A stretch of 64,000 bases of DNA from Frigidibacter sp. ROC022 (GCF_024723735.1 NZ_JANQDU010000003.1:682001-746000), one strand, 5' to 3'; counted from the stretch's first letter, positions 43,711 through 54,038 are shown. Made by a program: numbers and translations. The notes: generated by a model from the letters alone, not told the origin.

Positions 43711-44159
43711 CGGGCAGAGTTCACAGGCGCGGGGTTCTGGCCGGCGGCCTGGCGCTGGCGGCGCAGCCCGCGATGGCGCTTGCCGATCCCGAATTCGTCG
43801 GGCTCTGGCGCTGCGTCGTGCAGCAGGGCCTGGGCGAGAGCGAGCATCTCAACGCCACGCTCAGACTGCGCCGGAACGGCAACTATGACTGGCGCTCGCG
43901 CTTCGCCACCGCATGGCTCGACCGCCTGAACTACGGAAACTGGGATCACGACCCGGCAACGCAGGTCTTCAAGCTGGTCAGCCGGGGTCTTCTGGGCCGC
44001 AATCTGAAGAACTGGCGCAGGGAAGAGAACCTCTGGCGGGCCTTCGCACGGGCAAAACGCGATCCGGGCGGGCAGGCAATGGCCCTGGCCTTCAACCGGA
44101 TCGGCGGCCACGATTTTGCTCCGCCGGCCGTTCTCGGCTTTGAAAGAGTGGTCTCATGA
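43707..44159 (+). CDS. Secreted protein with twin-arginine-like signal, unknown
   Basis: A 150-aa protein beginning at a TTG that overlaps the soxB stop (TTGA). The N terminus RVHRRGVLAGGLALAAQPAMALA is a signal peptide with an RR motif; residues after it (EFVGLWRCVVQQGLGESEHLNATLRLRRNGNYDWR; key FVGLWRC...NGNYDW) look like a small lipocalin-like or DUF-type beta domain with one cysteine. I do not recognise a family. It is not part of known sox operons. Sequence quality and spacing suggest translational coupling to soxB. A non-standard start lowers confidence. Confidence 0.6.
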   Translation: MTGRVHRRGVLAGGLALAAQPAMALADPEFVGLWRCVVQQGLGESEHLNATLRLRRNGNYDWRSRFATAWLDRLNYGNWDHDPATQVFKLVSRGLLGRNLKNWRREENLWRAFARAKRDPGGQAMALAFNRIGGHDFAPPAVLGFERVVS

Positions 44160-44259
44160 TATTGAAAACCCGGCAGAAACCCCTGGTCTCTCGGTGGCTG
44201 GCCCGGTCCGGTGGCAGCACCCGGTCGGCACGACCCCGCTCACGCCAAAATCACAAGGG

Positions 44260-44289
44260 CTTGAACAGAATCGGCTATGCACCCATCTA
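44260..44289 (+). promoter_or_regulatory. Sigma-32 (RpoH)-type promoter inside the sox operon
   Basis: CTTGAAC (44260-44266) and CCATCTA (44283-44289) separated by 16 bp fit the sigma-32 consensus CTTGAAA/CCATNTA with one mismatch in total. The predicted start, near 44297, is about 30 bp before the 49-aa peptide gene. Confidence 0.65.
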
Positions 44290-44328
44290 TGGGGTCATTG
44301 AAAACCGCGTCAGACTGGGAGTCTCGAC

Positions 44329-44478
44329 ATGCAAGGTCGTATGGTTATCTGGATTATCATTGCCGTTATCGCTGTCGGGCTCATCGCCTGGTACGCAGGT
44401 CTGTTCGGCGGCAAGGAGATGCCCGCTTCGGACGCTCCGGCGACGACCGAGGCTCCGGCCACCACCTCCGAGGGCTGA
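44329..44478 (+). CDS. 49-aa single-helix membrane peptide
   Basis: MQGRMVIWIIIAVIAVGLIA then WYAGLFGGKEMPAS and a Thr/Ala/Pro-rich tail (APATTEAPATTSEG). One transmembrane helix (residues about 5-27) and a short hydrophilic periplasmic or cytosolic tail. GGGAG lies before the ATG. It sits between soxB and soxD behind a sigma-32-like promoter, so it is probably a stress-induced membrane peptide unrelated to sarcosine oxidation. Confidence 0.7.
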   Translation: MQGRMVIWIIIAVIAVGLIAWYAGLFGGKEMPASDAPATTEAPATTSEG

Positions 44479-44514
44479 CGCCGACCCGAAAAGAAGGACC
44501 GAGGGGCGTCGGCC

Positions 44515-44838
44515 ATGCTGATGCTCACCTGTCCCTATTGCGGCATCAAGGCTGACGAAACCGAATTGACTCCCGGCGGCGAGGCGCATCTGACGCGCTT
44601 CGGCCCCGAGGCTTCGGATGAGGATTTCGAGTCCTATCTGTTCCAGCGCAAGAACCCGAAAGGCGTTCACTTCGAACGCTGGCGTCATGCCTATGGCTGC
44701 GGCAAGTGGTTCCTGGCGGCGCGCGATACCGCCACGCTCGAGGTGTTCGGCACCTATCCGGCGCAGAGCAAGGCGCCACCGAAACGCCTGCTGACCGCGA
44801 TCCGCCGGAAGCGGCCCGGCTGGGAGGGTTGGGAATGA
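44515..44838 (+). CDS. soxD: Sarcosine oxidase, delta subunit
   Basis: A 107-aa zinc-binding subunit: CPYCG at residues 6-10, then the H-x-T-R context and a third cysteine in HAYGCGKWFLAARDTATLEV (key YGCGKWF). It binds zinc and stabilises the alpha/beta assembly. The stop overlaps the soxA start (ATGA). Confidence 0.95.
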   Translation: MLMLTCPYCGIKADETELTPGGEAHLTRFGPEASDEDFESYLFQRKNPKGVHFERWRHAYGCGKWFLAARDTATLEVFGTYPAQSKAPPKRLLTAIRRKRPGWEGWE

Positions 44839-47800
44839 GCACCCGTCTGGCCAGTGGCGGGCGTCTGATCGACCGCGAGACGCCGATCCATTTCCTGTTC
44901 AACGGCCGCAAGTTCCCCGGCTACGCAGGCGACACCCTGGCCTCGGCGCTGCTGGGGGCCGGGCAGCAGCTCATGGGCCGCTCGTTCAAGTATCACCGGC
45001 CCCGCTCGGTGGTTGCCTCGGGGCATGAAGAGCCGAATGCGCTGGTCAATCTCGGTGACGGGGGCCGGTTCGAACCGAACCAGCGCGCCACGGTGACCGA
45101 GCTCTATGACGGGCTGGAGGCCCGCAGTCAGAACCACTGGCCCTCGCTGGAGATGGATATCGGCGCGCTGAACGACCTGGCCGCGCGTTTCCTGCCGGCG
45201 GGCTTCTACTATAAGACCTTCATCCATCCCCGCTGGGCCTGGAAGCATCTGTTCGAACCGGTGATCCGCCGCTCGGCGGGGCTGGGCCGGGCCCCGGTCG
45301 AACGCGACGCCGACCGCTACGAGCATTATCACACCCATTGCGACCTGCTGATCGCCGGGGGCGGGATCGCGGGTCTTCAGGCGGCGCTCGTCGCGGGTCG
45401 GGCCGGGCTTTCGGTCCTGCTGCTCGAACAGTCCCCACACTGGGGCGGCCGCAGTCCGGTCGATGGCGCGACGATCGACGGGGCGGAGGCGGATGACTGG
45501 GTGAAGATCGCCCTGCAAGAGCTTGAAAGTCTGGATAATGTCCGGTTGCGCCTGCGGTGTCAGGTGGCGGGTCTCTACGATCACGGCTATGCCCTTGCGG
45601 TCGAGCGTCTGGCCGACCATCAGCCCGGCGCCATTCCGCCCCGGCAGAGGCTGTGGCGGATCCGGGCCCGGCATGTGCTGACCGCGACTGGCGCCATCGA
45701 GCGCCCCCTGGCCTTTGCCAGCAACGACACGCCCGGGGTCATGCTGGCCTCGGCGGTGCGTGACTACGTGGTGAACTGGGGCGTCTCGCCCGGCGACCGG
45801 ACGGTGATCGTCACCAACAACGACGACGCCTACCGGACCGCCATTGCCCTGCACGAGGCGGGTCTCGTGGTGCCGATGGTGGTGGATGCACGGCCCGGCG
45901 TCGGCGGGCCGCTGGCCGAGACGGTGCGCGCGCTCGGCATCAGGGTCGAGTCCGGCAAGGCGATTGCCAAGGTGCTGGGCGGCAAGAGCGTTGGCGGCGT
46001 TGCCATTGCCGCCCAGGCCGGCGAGGGCGCGGTGCTGGAAACCGTGCCCTGCGAGGCGGTGGCGATGTCGGGCGGCTGGTCCCCGGTGGTGCATCTGTGG
46101 TCGCATTGCGGCGGCAAGCTGATCTGGGACGAGGTCTCGGCGCTGTTCCGCCCCGATCCGGCGCGGCCACCGACCGGCGCAGATGGTTCGGCCATGGTGA
46201 CTCCGGCGGGCAGCGCAAATGGCGCCTTGCTGGCCGATGCGGTTCTGGCCGATGCCGATGCGCAGGCGCGGGCGGCGGTGAAGGCCCTGGGCGCCAGGCT
46301 GCCGAAATCCGCCGTGCCGCAGGTCGAGACGGTGGCCGAACAGCCGCTTGCCGCGACCTGGATCATGCCGCAGGGCGCCGGGCCGGCGCTCAGGGCCAAG
46401 ATGTGGCTCGATTTCCAGAACGACGTGAAGGTATCGGACGTGCAGCTGGCAGCGCAGGAAGGCTATGCCAGCGTCGAACACGCCAAGCGCTACACCACGC
46501 TGGGCATGGCCACGGATCAGGGAAAGCTGAGCAACATAAACGGCCTGGCGGTTCTGGCCGGGGCGCTGGACCAGCGCATCCCCTCGGTCGGCACCACCAC
46601 TTTCCGGCCGCCCTATACACCGCTGACCATGGGCACGATCGCCGGAGAGGCGCGCGGCGTCCTGTTCCAGCCGCTGCGCAAGACCGCGCTCCATTCGGCC
46701 CACGAAGCCGCTCGTGCCGATTTCGAGCCGGTCGGCCAGTGGCGCCGGCCCTATTGCTATCCCCGGCCCGGAGAGGATCGCCAGGCGGCCGTGGTCCGCG
46801 AGGTGAAGAACACCCGGCAAGCCGTTGGTTTGCTTGATGCTTCAACGCTTGGAAAGATCATCGTCAGCGGCCCCGACGCGGGCCGGTTCCTCGACATGAT
46901 CTATACCAACATGATGTCGACCCTGGCCCCCGGCAAATGCCGCTATGGGCTGATATGCAGCGAGAACGGTTTTCTGATCGACGACGGCGTGGTGGCGCGG
47001 ATCGACGAACAGACCTGGCTCTGCCACACCACCACCGGCGGCGCCGAGCGGATCCATGGCCACATGGAGGACTGGCTGCAATGCGAATGGTGGGACTGGC
47101 AGGTTCATACCGCCAATGTCACCGAGCAATTCGCCCAGATCGGCGTCGTCGGGCCCAAGGCGCGGCTGCTGCTCGAGACGCTGGGCGGGATGGATGTCTC
47201 GAAAGAGGCGCTGCCCTTCATGCACTGGGCCGACGGCCGGCTGGGCGGTTTCCCGGTGCGGGTCTACCGGATCAGCTTCTCGGGCGAACTCAGCTACGAG
47301 ATCGCGCTGCCTGCCTCGCAGGGGCTGGCGCTCTGGCAGCGGCTGATGGCGGCGGGCGAGGAGCTGGGCGTGATGCCCTATGGCACCGAGGCGCTGCATG
47401 TGATGCGGGCCGAGAAGGGCTTCATCATGATCGGCGACGAAACCGACGGCACGATCATCCCGCAGGACCTGGGCCTGTCCTGGGCGGTGTCGAAGAAAAA
47501 GGCCGATTTCCTGGGCAAGCGCGCGCAGCAGCGCAGCCACATGACCGACCCCGACCGCTGGAAGCTGGTCGGGCTGGAGACGCTCGACGGCTCGGTGCTG
47601 CCGGACGGTGCGCATCTGCCGGCAGCAGGCGAGAACGCCAATGGCCAGCGCAATGTGCAGGGGCGGGTGACCTCGACCTATTACTCGCCGACGCTCGACC
47701 GGGGCATCGCTCTGGCGCTGGTGCATCGCGGCCCGGACCGGATGGGCGAAGAGGTGCCGGTGCAGGACGGCAAGGGCGGCACCGTCGCGGCCCGGATCGT

Positions 47801-47846
47801 GTCGCCAGTCTTCTTTGACCCGAAAGGAGAGAAGCAGGATGTCTGA
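44835..47846 (+). CDS. soxA: Sarcosine oxidase, alpha subunit
   Basis: A 1003-aa subunit with an N-terminal 2Fe-2S-like/BFD domain fold (FNGRKFPGYAGDTLASALLGAG, key YAGDTLASAL), an NAD-binding disulphide-oxidoreductase part (IAGGGIAGLQAALVAGRAGL about residue 175; ATGAIERPLAFA) and a C-terminal folate-binding GcvT domain (residues about 610-1000; GRFLDMIYTNMMSTL, YRISFSGELSYEI, EKGFIMIGDETDG). It channels formaldehyde to tetrahydrofolate. ATG chosen at the soxD overlap. Confidence 0.95.
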   Translation: MSTRLASGGRLIDRETPIHFLFNGRKFPGYAGDTLASALLGAGQQLMGRSFKYHRPRSVVASGHEEPNALVNLGDGGRFEPNQRATVTELYDGLEARSQNHWPSLEMDIGALNDLAARFLPAGFYYKTFIHPRWAWKHLFEPVIRRSAGLGRAPVERDADRYEHYHTHCDLLIAGGGIAGLQAALVAGRAGLSVLLLEQSPHWGGRSPVDGATIDGAEADDWVKIALQELESLDNVRLRLRCQVAGLYDHGYALAVERLADHQPGAIPPRQRLWRIRARHVLTATGAIERPLAFASNDTPGVMLASAVRDYVVNWGVSPGDRTVIVTNNDDAYRTAIALHEAGLVVPMVVDARPGVGGPLAETVRALGIRVESGKAIAKVLGGKSVGGVAIAAQAGEGAVLETVPCEAVAMSGGWSPVVHLWSHCGGKLIWDEVSALFRPDPARPPTGADGSAMVTPAGSANGALLADAVLADADAQARAAVKALGARLPKSAVPQVETVAEQPLAATWIMPQGAGPALRAKMWLDFQNDVKVSDVQLAAQEGYASVEHAKRYTTLGMATDQGKLSNINGLAVLAGALDQRIPSVGTTTFRPPYTPLTMGTIAGEARGVLFQPLRKTALHSAHEAARADFEPVGQWRRPYCYPRPGEDRQAAVVREVKNTRQAVGLLDASTLGKIIVSGPDAGRFLDMIYTNMMSTLAPGKCRYGLICSENGFLIDDGVVARIDEQTWLCHTTTGGAERIHGHMEDWLQCEWWDWQVHTANVTEQFAQIGVVGPKARLLLETLGGMDVSKEALPFMHWADGRLGGFPVRVYRISFSGELSYEIALPASQGLALWQRLMAAGEELGVMPYGTEALHVMRAEKGFIMIGDETDGTIIPQDLGLSWAVSKKKADFLGKRAQQRSHMTDPDRWKLVGLETLDGSVLPDGAHLPAAGENANGQRNVQGRVTSTYYSPTLDRGIALALVHRGPDRMGEEVPVQDGKGGTVAARIVSPVFFDPKGEKQDV

Positions 47847-48378
47847 GACCTATGCCGGATATGTCGCGGTTTCGGCGGCCCGGCCGGGCGGGATGGTCAC
47901 GCTGCGGGCCGACCCGGGCAACGGCAAGGTGAAGACCGCGCTGACGAAACTTGCCGGGGCGCTGCCGGAGCAACGGAAGCTGATCGGCGCCGAGATCGCC
48001 GGTCAGCCGGTGGAGATCGCCTGGATGGCGCCCGACGAGTGGCTGATCTTCTGCCCCCGCGATACCGCTGCCGATCTGGTGGCGGCGCTCGACAAGGCCC
48101 TGGACGGGCTGCATCACCTGGCGCTGGATGTCTCGGACACGCGGCTGCGCTTCGACCTGCACGGTGCTGCGGTGCGCGAGGTTCTGGCCAAGCTGACCCC
48201 GGCCGACATGGCGGCGCTGCCGCTGGCCGAGATGCGGCGGACCCGGCTCGGCCAGGTGGCGGCGGGCATCTGGCTGAGCGCGGAGGACCGCGCCCATGTC
48301 ATCGCCTTCCGTTCGGTGGGGGATTACGTCTTCACCGCGCTCTGCCATGCGGCGAGGCCGGGCAGCGAGGTCGGCTGA
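47839..48378 (+). CDS. soxG: Sarcosine oxidase, gamma subunit
   Basis: A 179-aa GcvT-related subunit with WMAPDEWLIFCP, DVSDTRLRFDLHG and the C-terminal FRSVGDYVFTAL. Completes the alpha-beta-gamma-delta heterotetramer. The ATG at 47839 overlaps the soxA stop by 8 bp and follows AAAGGAGAG. No one-carbon genes (folD, purU, glyA) follow in this window. Confidence 0.93.
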   Translation: MSETYAGYVAVSAARPGGMVTLRADPGNGKVKTALTKLAGALPEQRKLIGAEIAGQPVEIAWMAPDEWLIFCPRDTAADLVAALDKALDGLHHLALDVSDTRLRFDLHGAAVREVLAKLTPADMAALPLAEMRRTRLGQVAAGIWLSAEDRAHVIAFRSVGDYVFTALCHAARPGSEVG

Positions 48379-48405
48379 GCCGGTTCGGAACCTGCCCGGC
48401 GGCGT

Positions 48406-48855
48406 TCAGGCGCAGGCGGCGTTCTCGGCCTCGGCCATGGCTTCGGCAGTGGCGTCCAGCGCCAGCATGATCGACATGTGCCGGTTCTTGTAGTCGCGGG
48501 CCGGGCGCAACACCTCGAGTTCTTCGAAGGGGGCCGGGGGCGTCGGCCCGTCGGATTTCAGCATCTGGCGCAGCGCGTCCCGCGCCGCCTCGATCTCGGC
48601 CCGGCTGCGCCCGATCACCTGCGCCCCGACGACCGAGGCCGAGGCCTGGCCCAGGGCACAGGCCTTCACGTCCTGGGCGAAGTCGCTGATCCTTCCGTTT
48701 TCCAGCTTCACGTCCACGGTGATCGTGGAGCCGCAAAGCGGCGAGCGGCGCTTGACGCTGGCATCCGGCGCCTCGAGCCGCCCCAGATGCGGAATGTCCG
48801 CCGCCAGCGCCAGAATGCGCTGCGAATAGAGTTTGATCAGGTCGGTATCGCTCAT
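48406..48855 (-). CDS. IscU/SufU-like iron-sulfur cluster scaffold
   Basis: A 149-aa NifU N-terminal-domain protein. Cluster-ligand candidates are Cys in RSPLCGSTI (about residue 41) and VKACALGQASAS (about 68); a third cysteine is in the DYKNRHMSIMLALDA...NAACA tail. RHMSIMLA is the SufU-type end. It assembles Fe-S clusters for delivery to apoproteins. It is divergent from hisI with a 119-bp gap. Confidence 0.88.
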   Translation of the reverse strand: MSDTDLIKLYSQRILALAADIPHLGRLEAPDASVKRRSPLCGSTITVDVKLENGRISDFAQDVKACALGQASASVVGAQVIGRSRAEIEAARDALRQMLKSDGPTPPAPFEELEVLRPARDYKNRHMSIMLALDATAEAMAEAENAACA

Positions 48856-48974
48856 TCCGGCGCTCCCCTCGCGCGGCCCGCCCCGGCGGGCGGGGGTTTC
48901 CCTTTTGGCCGCAGCTTTCTAGACAGGCCACAACTTAGATAGGCGTCCGCGCCGGTTTTGAAAAGGCCAAGTCC

Positions 48975-49331
48975 ATGTTCGATCCAGCAAGCCTCACCTA
49001 TGATGCCAAGGGGCTGATCCCCGCCATTGCCCAGGACGCGAAGAGCGGCGAAGTGCTGATGATGGCCTGGATGAACGCCGAGTCGGTGGCGCGGACGCTG
49101 GAGACCGGCGACGTGACCTATTGGTCGCGCTCGCGGCAGTCCTTCTGGGTCAAGGGCGAAACCTCGGGGCACCGGCAGCGGTTGATCGAGATGCGGATCG
49201 ATTGCGATCGCGATTGCCTGTTGCTGCGCGTCGATCAGACCGGCCCGGCCTGCCACACCGGGCGGCGGAGCTGTTTCTACACTTCCCTGCAAGGGGGCGA
49301 AGAGGTGGAAATCCTGAAGCCGATGGTCTGA
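48975..49331 (+). CDS. hisI: Phosphoribosyl-AMP cyclohydrolase
   Basis: A 118-aa zinc enzyme of histidine biosynthesis opening the adenine ring of PR-AMP. Seen: [39 protein letters not shown], the metal-binding DCDRDC, and [10 protein letters not shown]. Length is typical of stand-alone HisI without the HisE domain. Confidence 0.97.
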   Translation: MFDPASLTYDAKGLIPAIAQDAKSGEVLMMAWMNAESVARTLETGDVTYWSRSRQSFWVKGETSGHRQRLIEMRIDCDRDCLLLRVDQTGPACHTGRRSCFYTSLQGGEEVEILKPMV

Positions 49332-49412
49332 GGCGGCGCGGGCCGGCCCGAGCCCCGCCGGTGACGCACGATCAGACTGGCCTATCGGGCCCCCGACGGG
49401 TAGAGGGTTGCC

Positions 49413-51842
49413 ATGACAGAGCAGCCTTCCGCCCCCGCCTTGCCATCGCTCCAAACCGCTTTGGATGCCGGCGCCCTGCGCTCCGACACCCTGCGCGAGG
49501 ATATCCTGCGGCATCTGCGCTATTCGCTGGGCAAGGACCCGGCCCATGCCTCGGTCTATGACTGGCGCATGGCGCTGTCGTTCGCGCTGCGCGACCGGAT
49601 CGTCGGCCCCTGGTTTGCCGCGACCAAGCGGACCTACGCGAGCGGTGCCAAGCGGGTCTACTACCTGTCGATGGAATTCCTGATCGGGCGGATCCTGGAA
49701 GACGCGGCGATCAACCTCGGCCTGCACGAGGCCTGCCGCGTGGCGGTGGCCGATCTGGGCCAGGACTGGGCGGCGCTGGTCGAGGATGAACCCGACGCCG
49801 CATTGGGTAATGGCGGGCTGGGCCGGCTGGCGGCTTGTTTCATGGACAGCATGGCGACGCTGGGCGTTCCGGCGCATGGCTATGGCATCCGCTACGAACA
49901 CGGGCTGTTCCGGCAGCGCTTCGAAGGCGGCCAGCAGGTCGAGACGCCCGAGGACTGGCTGAGCCAGAAACACCCCTGGGAATTCGAACGCCCGGAGGTG
50001 GCCTATGAGATCGGCTTCAAGGGGCACGTCACCTATGACGGCGACCGCGCCCGCTGGCATCCCGGGGAAAGCGTTCTGGCGACCGGCCATGACATGCCGG
50101 TCATCGGCTGGAAGGGACGCTGGGCCAACACGCTGCGGCTCTGGGCGGCGGCGCCGACGACGCTGTTCGATCTGGAGCGCTTCAACCGCGGCGACTACGC
50201 CGCCGCGGCCGAGCCCGAGGCGCTGGCCCGGACCATCTCGCGCGTGCTCTATCCCGACGACACCACCTATCAGGGCAAGGAACTGCGGCTAAAGCAGGAG
50301 TATTTCCTGACCTCGGCGGCGCTGCAGGACATCCTGCGCCGCTTCGGCAATTCCGGCCAGGACCCGCTCAGCCTGGGTCGGCATGTCGCGGTGCAGCTCA
50401 ACGACACCCATCCGGCGATTGCCGGGCCCGAACTGATCCGTCTGCTGGTCGATGATCACGGGGTCGGGTTCGAGGAGGCGGCCGAGACGGCCGTCTCGGT
50501 GCTGGGCTTCACCAATCACACGCTGATGCCCGAGGCGCTGGAACGCTGGGCGACCTATCTGATGGGCAATACCCTTCCGCGGCACATGCAGATCATCGAG
50601 CGGATCGACGACTGGCACGCCCGCAGCCATCCGAAGCGCCCGGCCAATACCGCGATCGTGCGCGACGACCAGGTGCATATGGGGGAACTGGCCTTCATCA
50701 TGGCGCATCGGGTCAACGGCGTCTCGGCGCTGCATTCCGATCTGGTCGCCAGCAGCCTGTTCCCCGATCTGGCCGCGCTGCATCCGGGGCGGATCGTCAA
50801 TGAGACCAACGGCATCACGCCCCGCCGCTGGCTGAAGCTGGCCAATCCGGGGCTGGCCGGGCTGGCCGACGAGGCCGGCGCCGCCGGCTGGGAGGCCGAT
50901 CTCGACCGGCTTCGCAGGCTGGAGCCGCTGGCCGAGGACGCGGGCTTCCGCGAGAAATTCCGGGCGGTGAAACAGGCCAACAAGGCGCGGCTGGCCGACT
51001 GGCTGGGCGGCGGGCTGAACCCGGCGGCGATGTTCGACATCCAGGTGAAACGGATTCACGAATACAAGCGCCAGCTGATGAACGTGCTGGAAACCATCGC
51101 GCTGTGGCAGGCGATCCGGGACGATCCCGGCGGGGCCTGGGCGCCGCGGGTGAAGATATTTGGCGGCAAGGCTGCGCCGGGCTATGCGGTTGCGAAGGAA
51201 ATCGTTCGTCTTATCAATGATGTCGGGGCCGTTCTTAATGCGGACGAGGTGACCCGCGACCTGCTGCGCGTGGTCTATCCGCCGAACTACAATGTCTCGA
51301 TGGCCGAGCGGTTGATCCCGGCGGCGGATCTGTCGGAGCAGATTTCGACCGCCGGCACCGAGGCTTCGGGCACCGGCAACATGAAATTCGCGCTGAACGG
51401 CGCCCTGACGATCGGCACGCTGGACGGCGCCAATGTGGAAATCCGCGAGCAGGTCGGGGCGGAGAACTTCTTTCTCTTCGGCCTGACGACGGAAGAGGCC
51501 ACCGCCACCCGTGCCACGCCGGACCATTCCAGGGCGGCGATCGAGGCCAGCCCGATCCTGCAGCGCGTGCTGCAAACCATCGCCGAGGGACGGTTTTCCC
51601 ATGAAGAGCCGGGTCGGTACCGGGGCCTTGTGGATCGGCTCTGGACCAATGACCACTTTCTTGTCGCCTCGGATTTCGATGCCTATTGGCAGGCCCAGAG
51701 GCGCGTCGATGCGGCCTGGCATGACCCTGCGTCTTGGAACCGGATGGCCGTCCTGAACGCGGCGCGGATGGGCTATTTTTCTTCCGACCGAACGATTTCG
51801 GGCTATATGTCGGATATCTGGGATGTGAGTTCCCTGCTCTGA
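49413..51842 (+). CDS. glgP: Glycogen/maltodextrin phosphorylase
   Basis: An 809-aa PLP enzyme releasing glucose-1-phosphate from alpha-1,4-glucans. Seen: YYLSMEFLIGR, GNGGLGRLAACFMDS, GIRYEHGLFRQ, QLNDTHPAIA, NGITPRRWL, KRIHEYKRQLMN, and the PLP site EASGTGNMKFALNGALTIGTLDGAN (Lys of GTGNMKF). First gene of the glycogen operon, 15 bp before glgB. An operon promoter must lie in 49332-49412; none was obvious. Confidence 0.97.
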   Translation: MTEQPSAPALPSLQTALDAGALRSDTLREDILRHLRYSLGKDPAHASVYDWRMALSFALRDRIVGPWFAATKRTYASGAKRVYYLSMEFLIGRILEDAAINLGLHEACRVAVADLGQDWAALVEDEPDAALGNGGLGRLAACFMDSMATLGVPAHGYGIRYEHGLFRQRFEGGQQVETPEDWLSQKHPWEFERPEVAYEIGFKGHVTYDGDRARWHPGESVLATGHDMPVIGWKGRWANTLRLWAAAPTTLFDLERFNRGDYAAAAEPEALARTISRVLYPDDTTYQGKELRLKQEYFLTSAALQDILRRFGNSGQDPLSLGRHVAVQLNDTHPAIAGPELIRLLVDDHGVGFEEAAETAVSVLGFTNHTLMPEALERWATYLMGNTLPRHMQIIERIDDWHARSHPKRPANTAIVRDDQVHMGELAFIMAHRVNGVSALHSDLVASSLFPDLAALHPGRIVNETNGITPRRWLKLANPGLAGLADEAGAAGWEADLDRLRRLEPLAEDAGFREKFRAVKQANKARLADWLGGGLNPAAMFDIQVKRIHEYKRQLMNVLETIALWQAIRDDPGGAWAPRVKIFGGKAAPGYAVAKEIVRLINDVGAVLNADEVTRDLLRVVYPPNYNVSMAERLIPAADLSEQISTAGTEASGTGNMKFALNGALTIGTLDGANVEIREQVGAENFFLFGLTTEEATATRATPDHSRAAIEASPILQRVLQTIAEGRFSHEEPGRYRGLVDRLWTNDHFLVASDFDAYWQAQRRVDAAWHDPASWNRMAVLNAARMGYFSSDRTISGYMSDIWDVSSLL

Positions 51843-51857
51843 GCGAAGGGGAGACCC

Positions 51858-54038
51858 ATGGCCACGCCGCCACTGACCGACCCGCAGCAGGCGCGCGCAA
51901 TCATCGAGGGCCGTCTTCGCGACCCTTTCGCGGTCCTTGGCCCTCACGAAGTCGGAAAATCCCGTATTCTCAGGGTTTTCGAGCCCGAAGCTAAAGCGGT
52001 TTTCGCGTTGCAGGACACGAAGGCGCGACCTCTGGTCCCGGTGCCGGAGGCGCCGGGCCTGTTCGCGGGCGAGATCGGCGCCGGCCCTTATCGGCTGCGG
52101 GCCGAGGCCGGAGTGCGGCAATGGGACTGGGACGATCCCTACGGCTTCGCGCCGGTGCTGGGCGAGCTTGACGAATACCTGCTGGGCGAGGGCAGGCACC
52201 GCCGGCTATGGCAGGTGCTGGGCGCGGCGCCGATCCGCCATCAGGGCCACGAGGGCCTGCGCTTCGCGGTCTGGGCCCCGAATGCCGAGAGGGTCTCGGT
52301 GGTCGGCGATTTCAACGCCTGGGACGGGCGCCGCCATGTGATGCGGCGGCGCGGCGGCAGCGGGGTGTGGGAGCTGTTCCTGCCGGGGCTGGGCGAGGGC
52401 TCGATCTACAAATACGAGATCCGGGCCAGGGGCGGCGCGATCCTGCCGCTGAAGGCCGATCCGGTGGGCTTCGGCTCCGAGCATCCGCCGAAGACCGGCA
52501 GCGTGGTGCGGCGGATCGACAAGGCCGAATGGACCGACGCGGGCTGGATGCAGGCGCGGGCCGCGGCGCAGAGCGTCGATGCCCCGATCTCGGTCTACGA
52601 GGTGCATCTGCCCAGCTGGCGCCGAGCCGAGGGCGGGCGGCCGCTGAGCTATCTCGAACTGGCCGAGCAGCTGGTGCCTTATGCGGTCGAGATGGGCTTT
52701 ACCCATATCGAATGCCTGCCGGTCAGCGAATATCCGTTCGACGGGTCCTGGGGCTATCAGCCGATCGGGCTCTATGCGCCGACGATCCGCATGGGCACCC
52801 CGCAGGAGTTCCAGGCCTTCGTCGATGCCGCCCATGCCGCCGGGATCGGGGTGCTGCTGGACTGGGTGCCGGGCCATTTCCCGACCGACCCGCACGGGCT
52901 GGGCCGGTTCGACGGCACGGCGCTATACGAACATGCCGATCCGCGCGAAGGCTTCCACCAGGACTGGAACACCCTGATCTACAACTACGGCCGCGCCGAG
53001 GTGGCCAATTTCCTGATCTCCAACGCCTTGTACTGGCTGGAGGAATTCCACGTTGACGGGCTGCGCGTCGATGCCGTGGCCTCGATGCTCTACCGCGACT
53101 ATTCGCGCAAGCCTGGCGAATGGGTGCCGAACCGGGACGGGGGCCGCGAGAATTACGAGGCCATCGCGCTGCTGCGCCGGATGAACGAGATCGCCTATGG
53201 CGAGGTGCCCGGCATCATGACCGTGGCCGAAGAAAGCACTGCCTTCCCCGGTGTCTCGCGACCCACCGACCAGGGCGGGCTGGGATTCGGTTTCAAGTGG
53301 AACATGGGCTGGATGAACGACAGCCTGCGCTACATGGCGAAGGAACCGATCCACCGCCGCCACCATCACGACGACATGACCTTCAGCTTCTCCTATGCCT
53401 GGTCCGAGAACTACCTGCTGCCGATCAGCCATGACGAGGTCGTGCACGGCAAGGGCACGATGCTGACCCGGATGCCGGGCACCGACTGGGAGAAATTCGC
53501 CAATCTGCGGGCCTATTACGGCTATATGTGGGGCCATCCCGGCAAGAAGCTTCTGTTCATGGGGCAGGAATTCGCGCAGGTCGCCGAGTGGAACCATGAC
53601 GCCGGCCTCGACTGGCCGCTGCTGGACGCGCCCGAACATCGCGGCATTCAGGCGCTGGTCCGCGATCTGAACCGGCTCTACGCCGCGACCCCGGCGCTGC
53701 ACCGCAACGATTGCCGCCCGGAAGGCTTCGGCTGGATCGAGAGCAACGACACCGCCAATTCGGTCTTCGCCTGGACCCGCAGGGGGGCGCCGGGCGAACC
53801 GATGGTGGTGGTGGCGGTCAACATGACCCCGGTCGAGCGTGCGGACTACCGGCTGGGATTCCCGGCGCCGGGGCGCTGGCGCGAGGCGCTGAATTCCGAC
53901 TCTTCGGTCTATGGTGGCGGCAATCGCGGCAACATGGGCGGGGTGACGACCGAGGCCCGGCCCTGGATGGGGCAGGGACAGTCGGCGCCGGTGGTGCTGC
54001 CGCCGCTGAGCGCCGTCTATTTCGTGCAAGAGCGTTGA
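51858..54038 (+). CDS. glgB: 1,4-alpha-glucan branching enzyme
   Basis: A 726-aa GH13/CBM48 enzyme making alpha-1,6 branches. Two N-terminal domains (first about residues 10-95; CBM48 around [21 protein letters not shown]) precede the barrel: [18 protein letters not shown], the nucleophile Asp in [14 protein letters not shown], the acid/base Glu in [13 protein letters not shown] and [12 protein letters not shown]. Length is standard. 16 bp before glgC. Confidence 0.97.
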   Translation: MATPPLTDPQQARAIIEGRLRDPFAVLGPHEVGKSRILRVFEPEAKAVFALQDTKARPLVPVPEAPGLFAGEIGAGPYRLRAEAGVRQWDWDDPYGFAPVLGELDEYLLGEGRHRRLWQVLGAAPIRHQGHEGLRFAVWAPNAERVSVVGDFNAWDGRRHVMRRRGGSGVWELFLPGLGEGSIYKYEIRARGGAILPLKADPVGFGSEHPPKTGSVVRRIDKAEWTDAGWMQARAAAQSVDAPISVYEVHLPSWRRAEGGRPLSYLELAEQLVPYAVEMGFTHIECLPVSEYPFDGSWGYQPIGLYAPTIRMGTPQEFQAFVDAAHAAGIGVLLDWVPGHFPTDPHGLGRFDGTALYEHADPREGFHQDWNTLIYNYGRAEVANFLISNALYWLEEFHVDGLRVDAVASMLYRDYSRKPGEWVPNRDGGRENYEAIALLRRMNEIAYGEVPGIMTVAEESTAFPGVSRPTDQGGLGFGFKWNMGWMNDSLRYMAKEPIHRRHHHDDMTFSFSYAWSENYLLPISHDEVVHGKGTMLTRMPGTDWEKFANLRAYYGYMWGHPGKKLLFMGQEFAQVAEWNHDAGLDWPLLDAPEHRGIQALVRDLNRLYAATPALHRNDCRPEGFGWIESNDTANSVFAWTRRGAPGEPMVVVAVNMTPVERADYRLGFPAPGRWREALNSDSSVYGGGNRGNMGGVTTEARPWMGQGQSAPVVLPPLSAVYFVQER

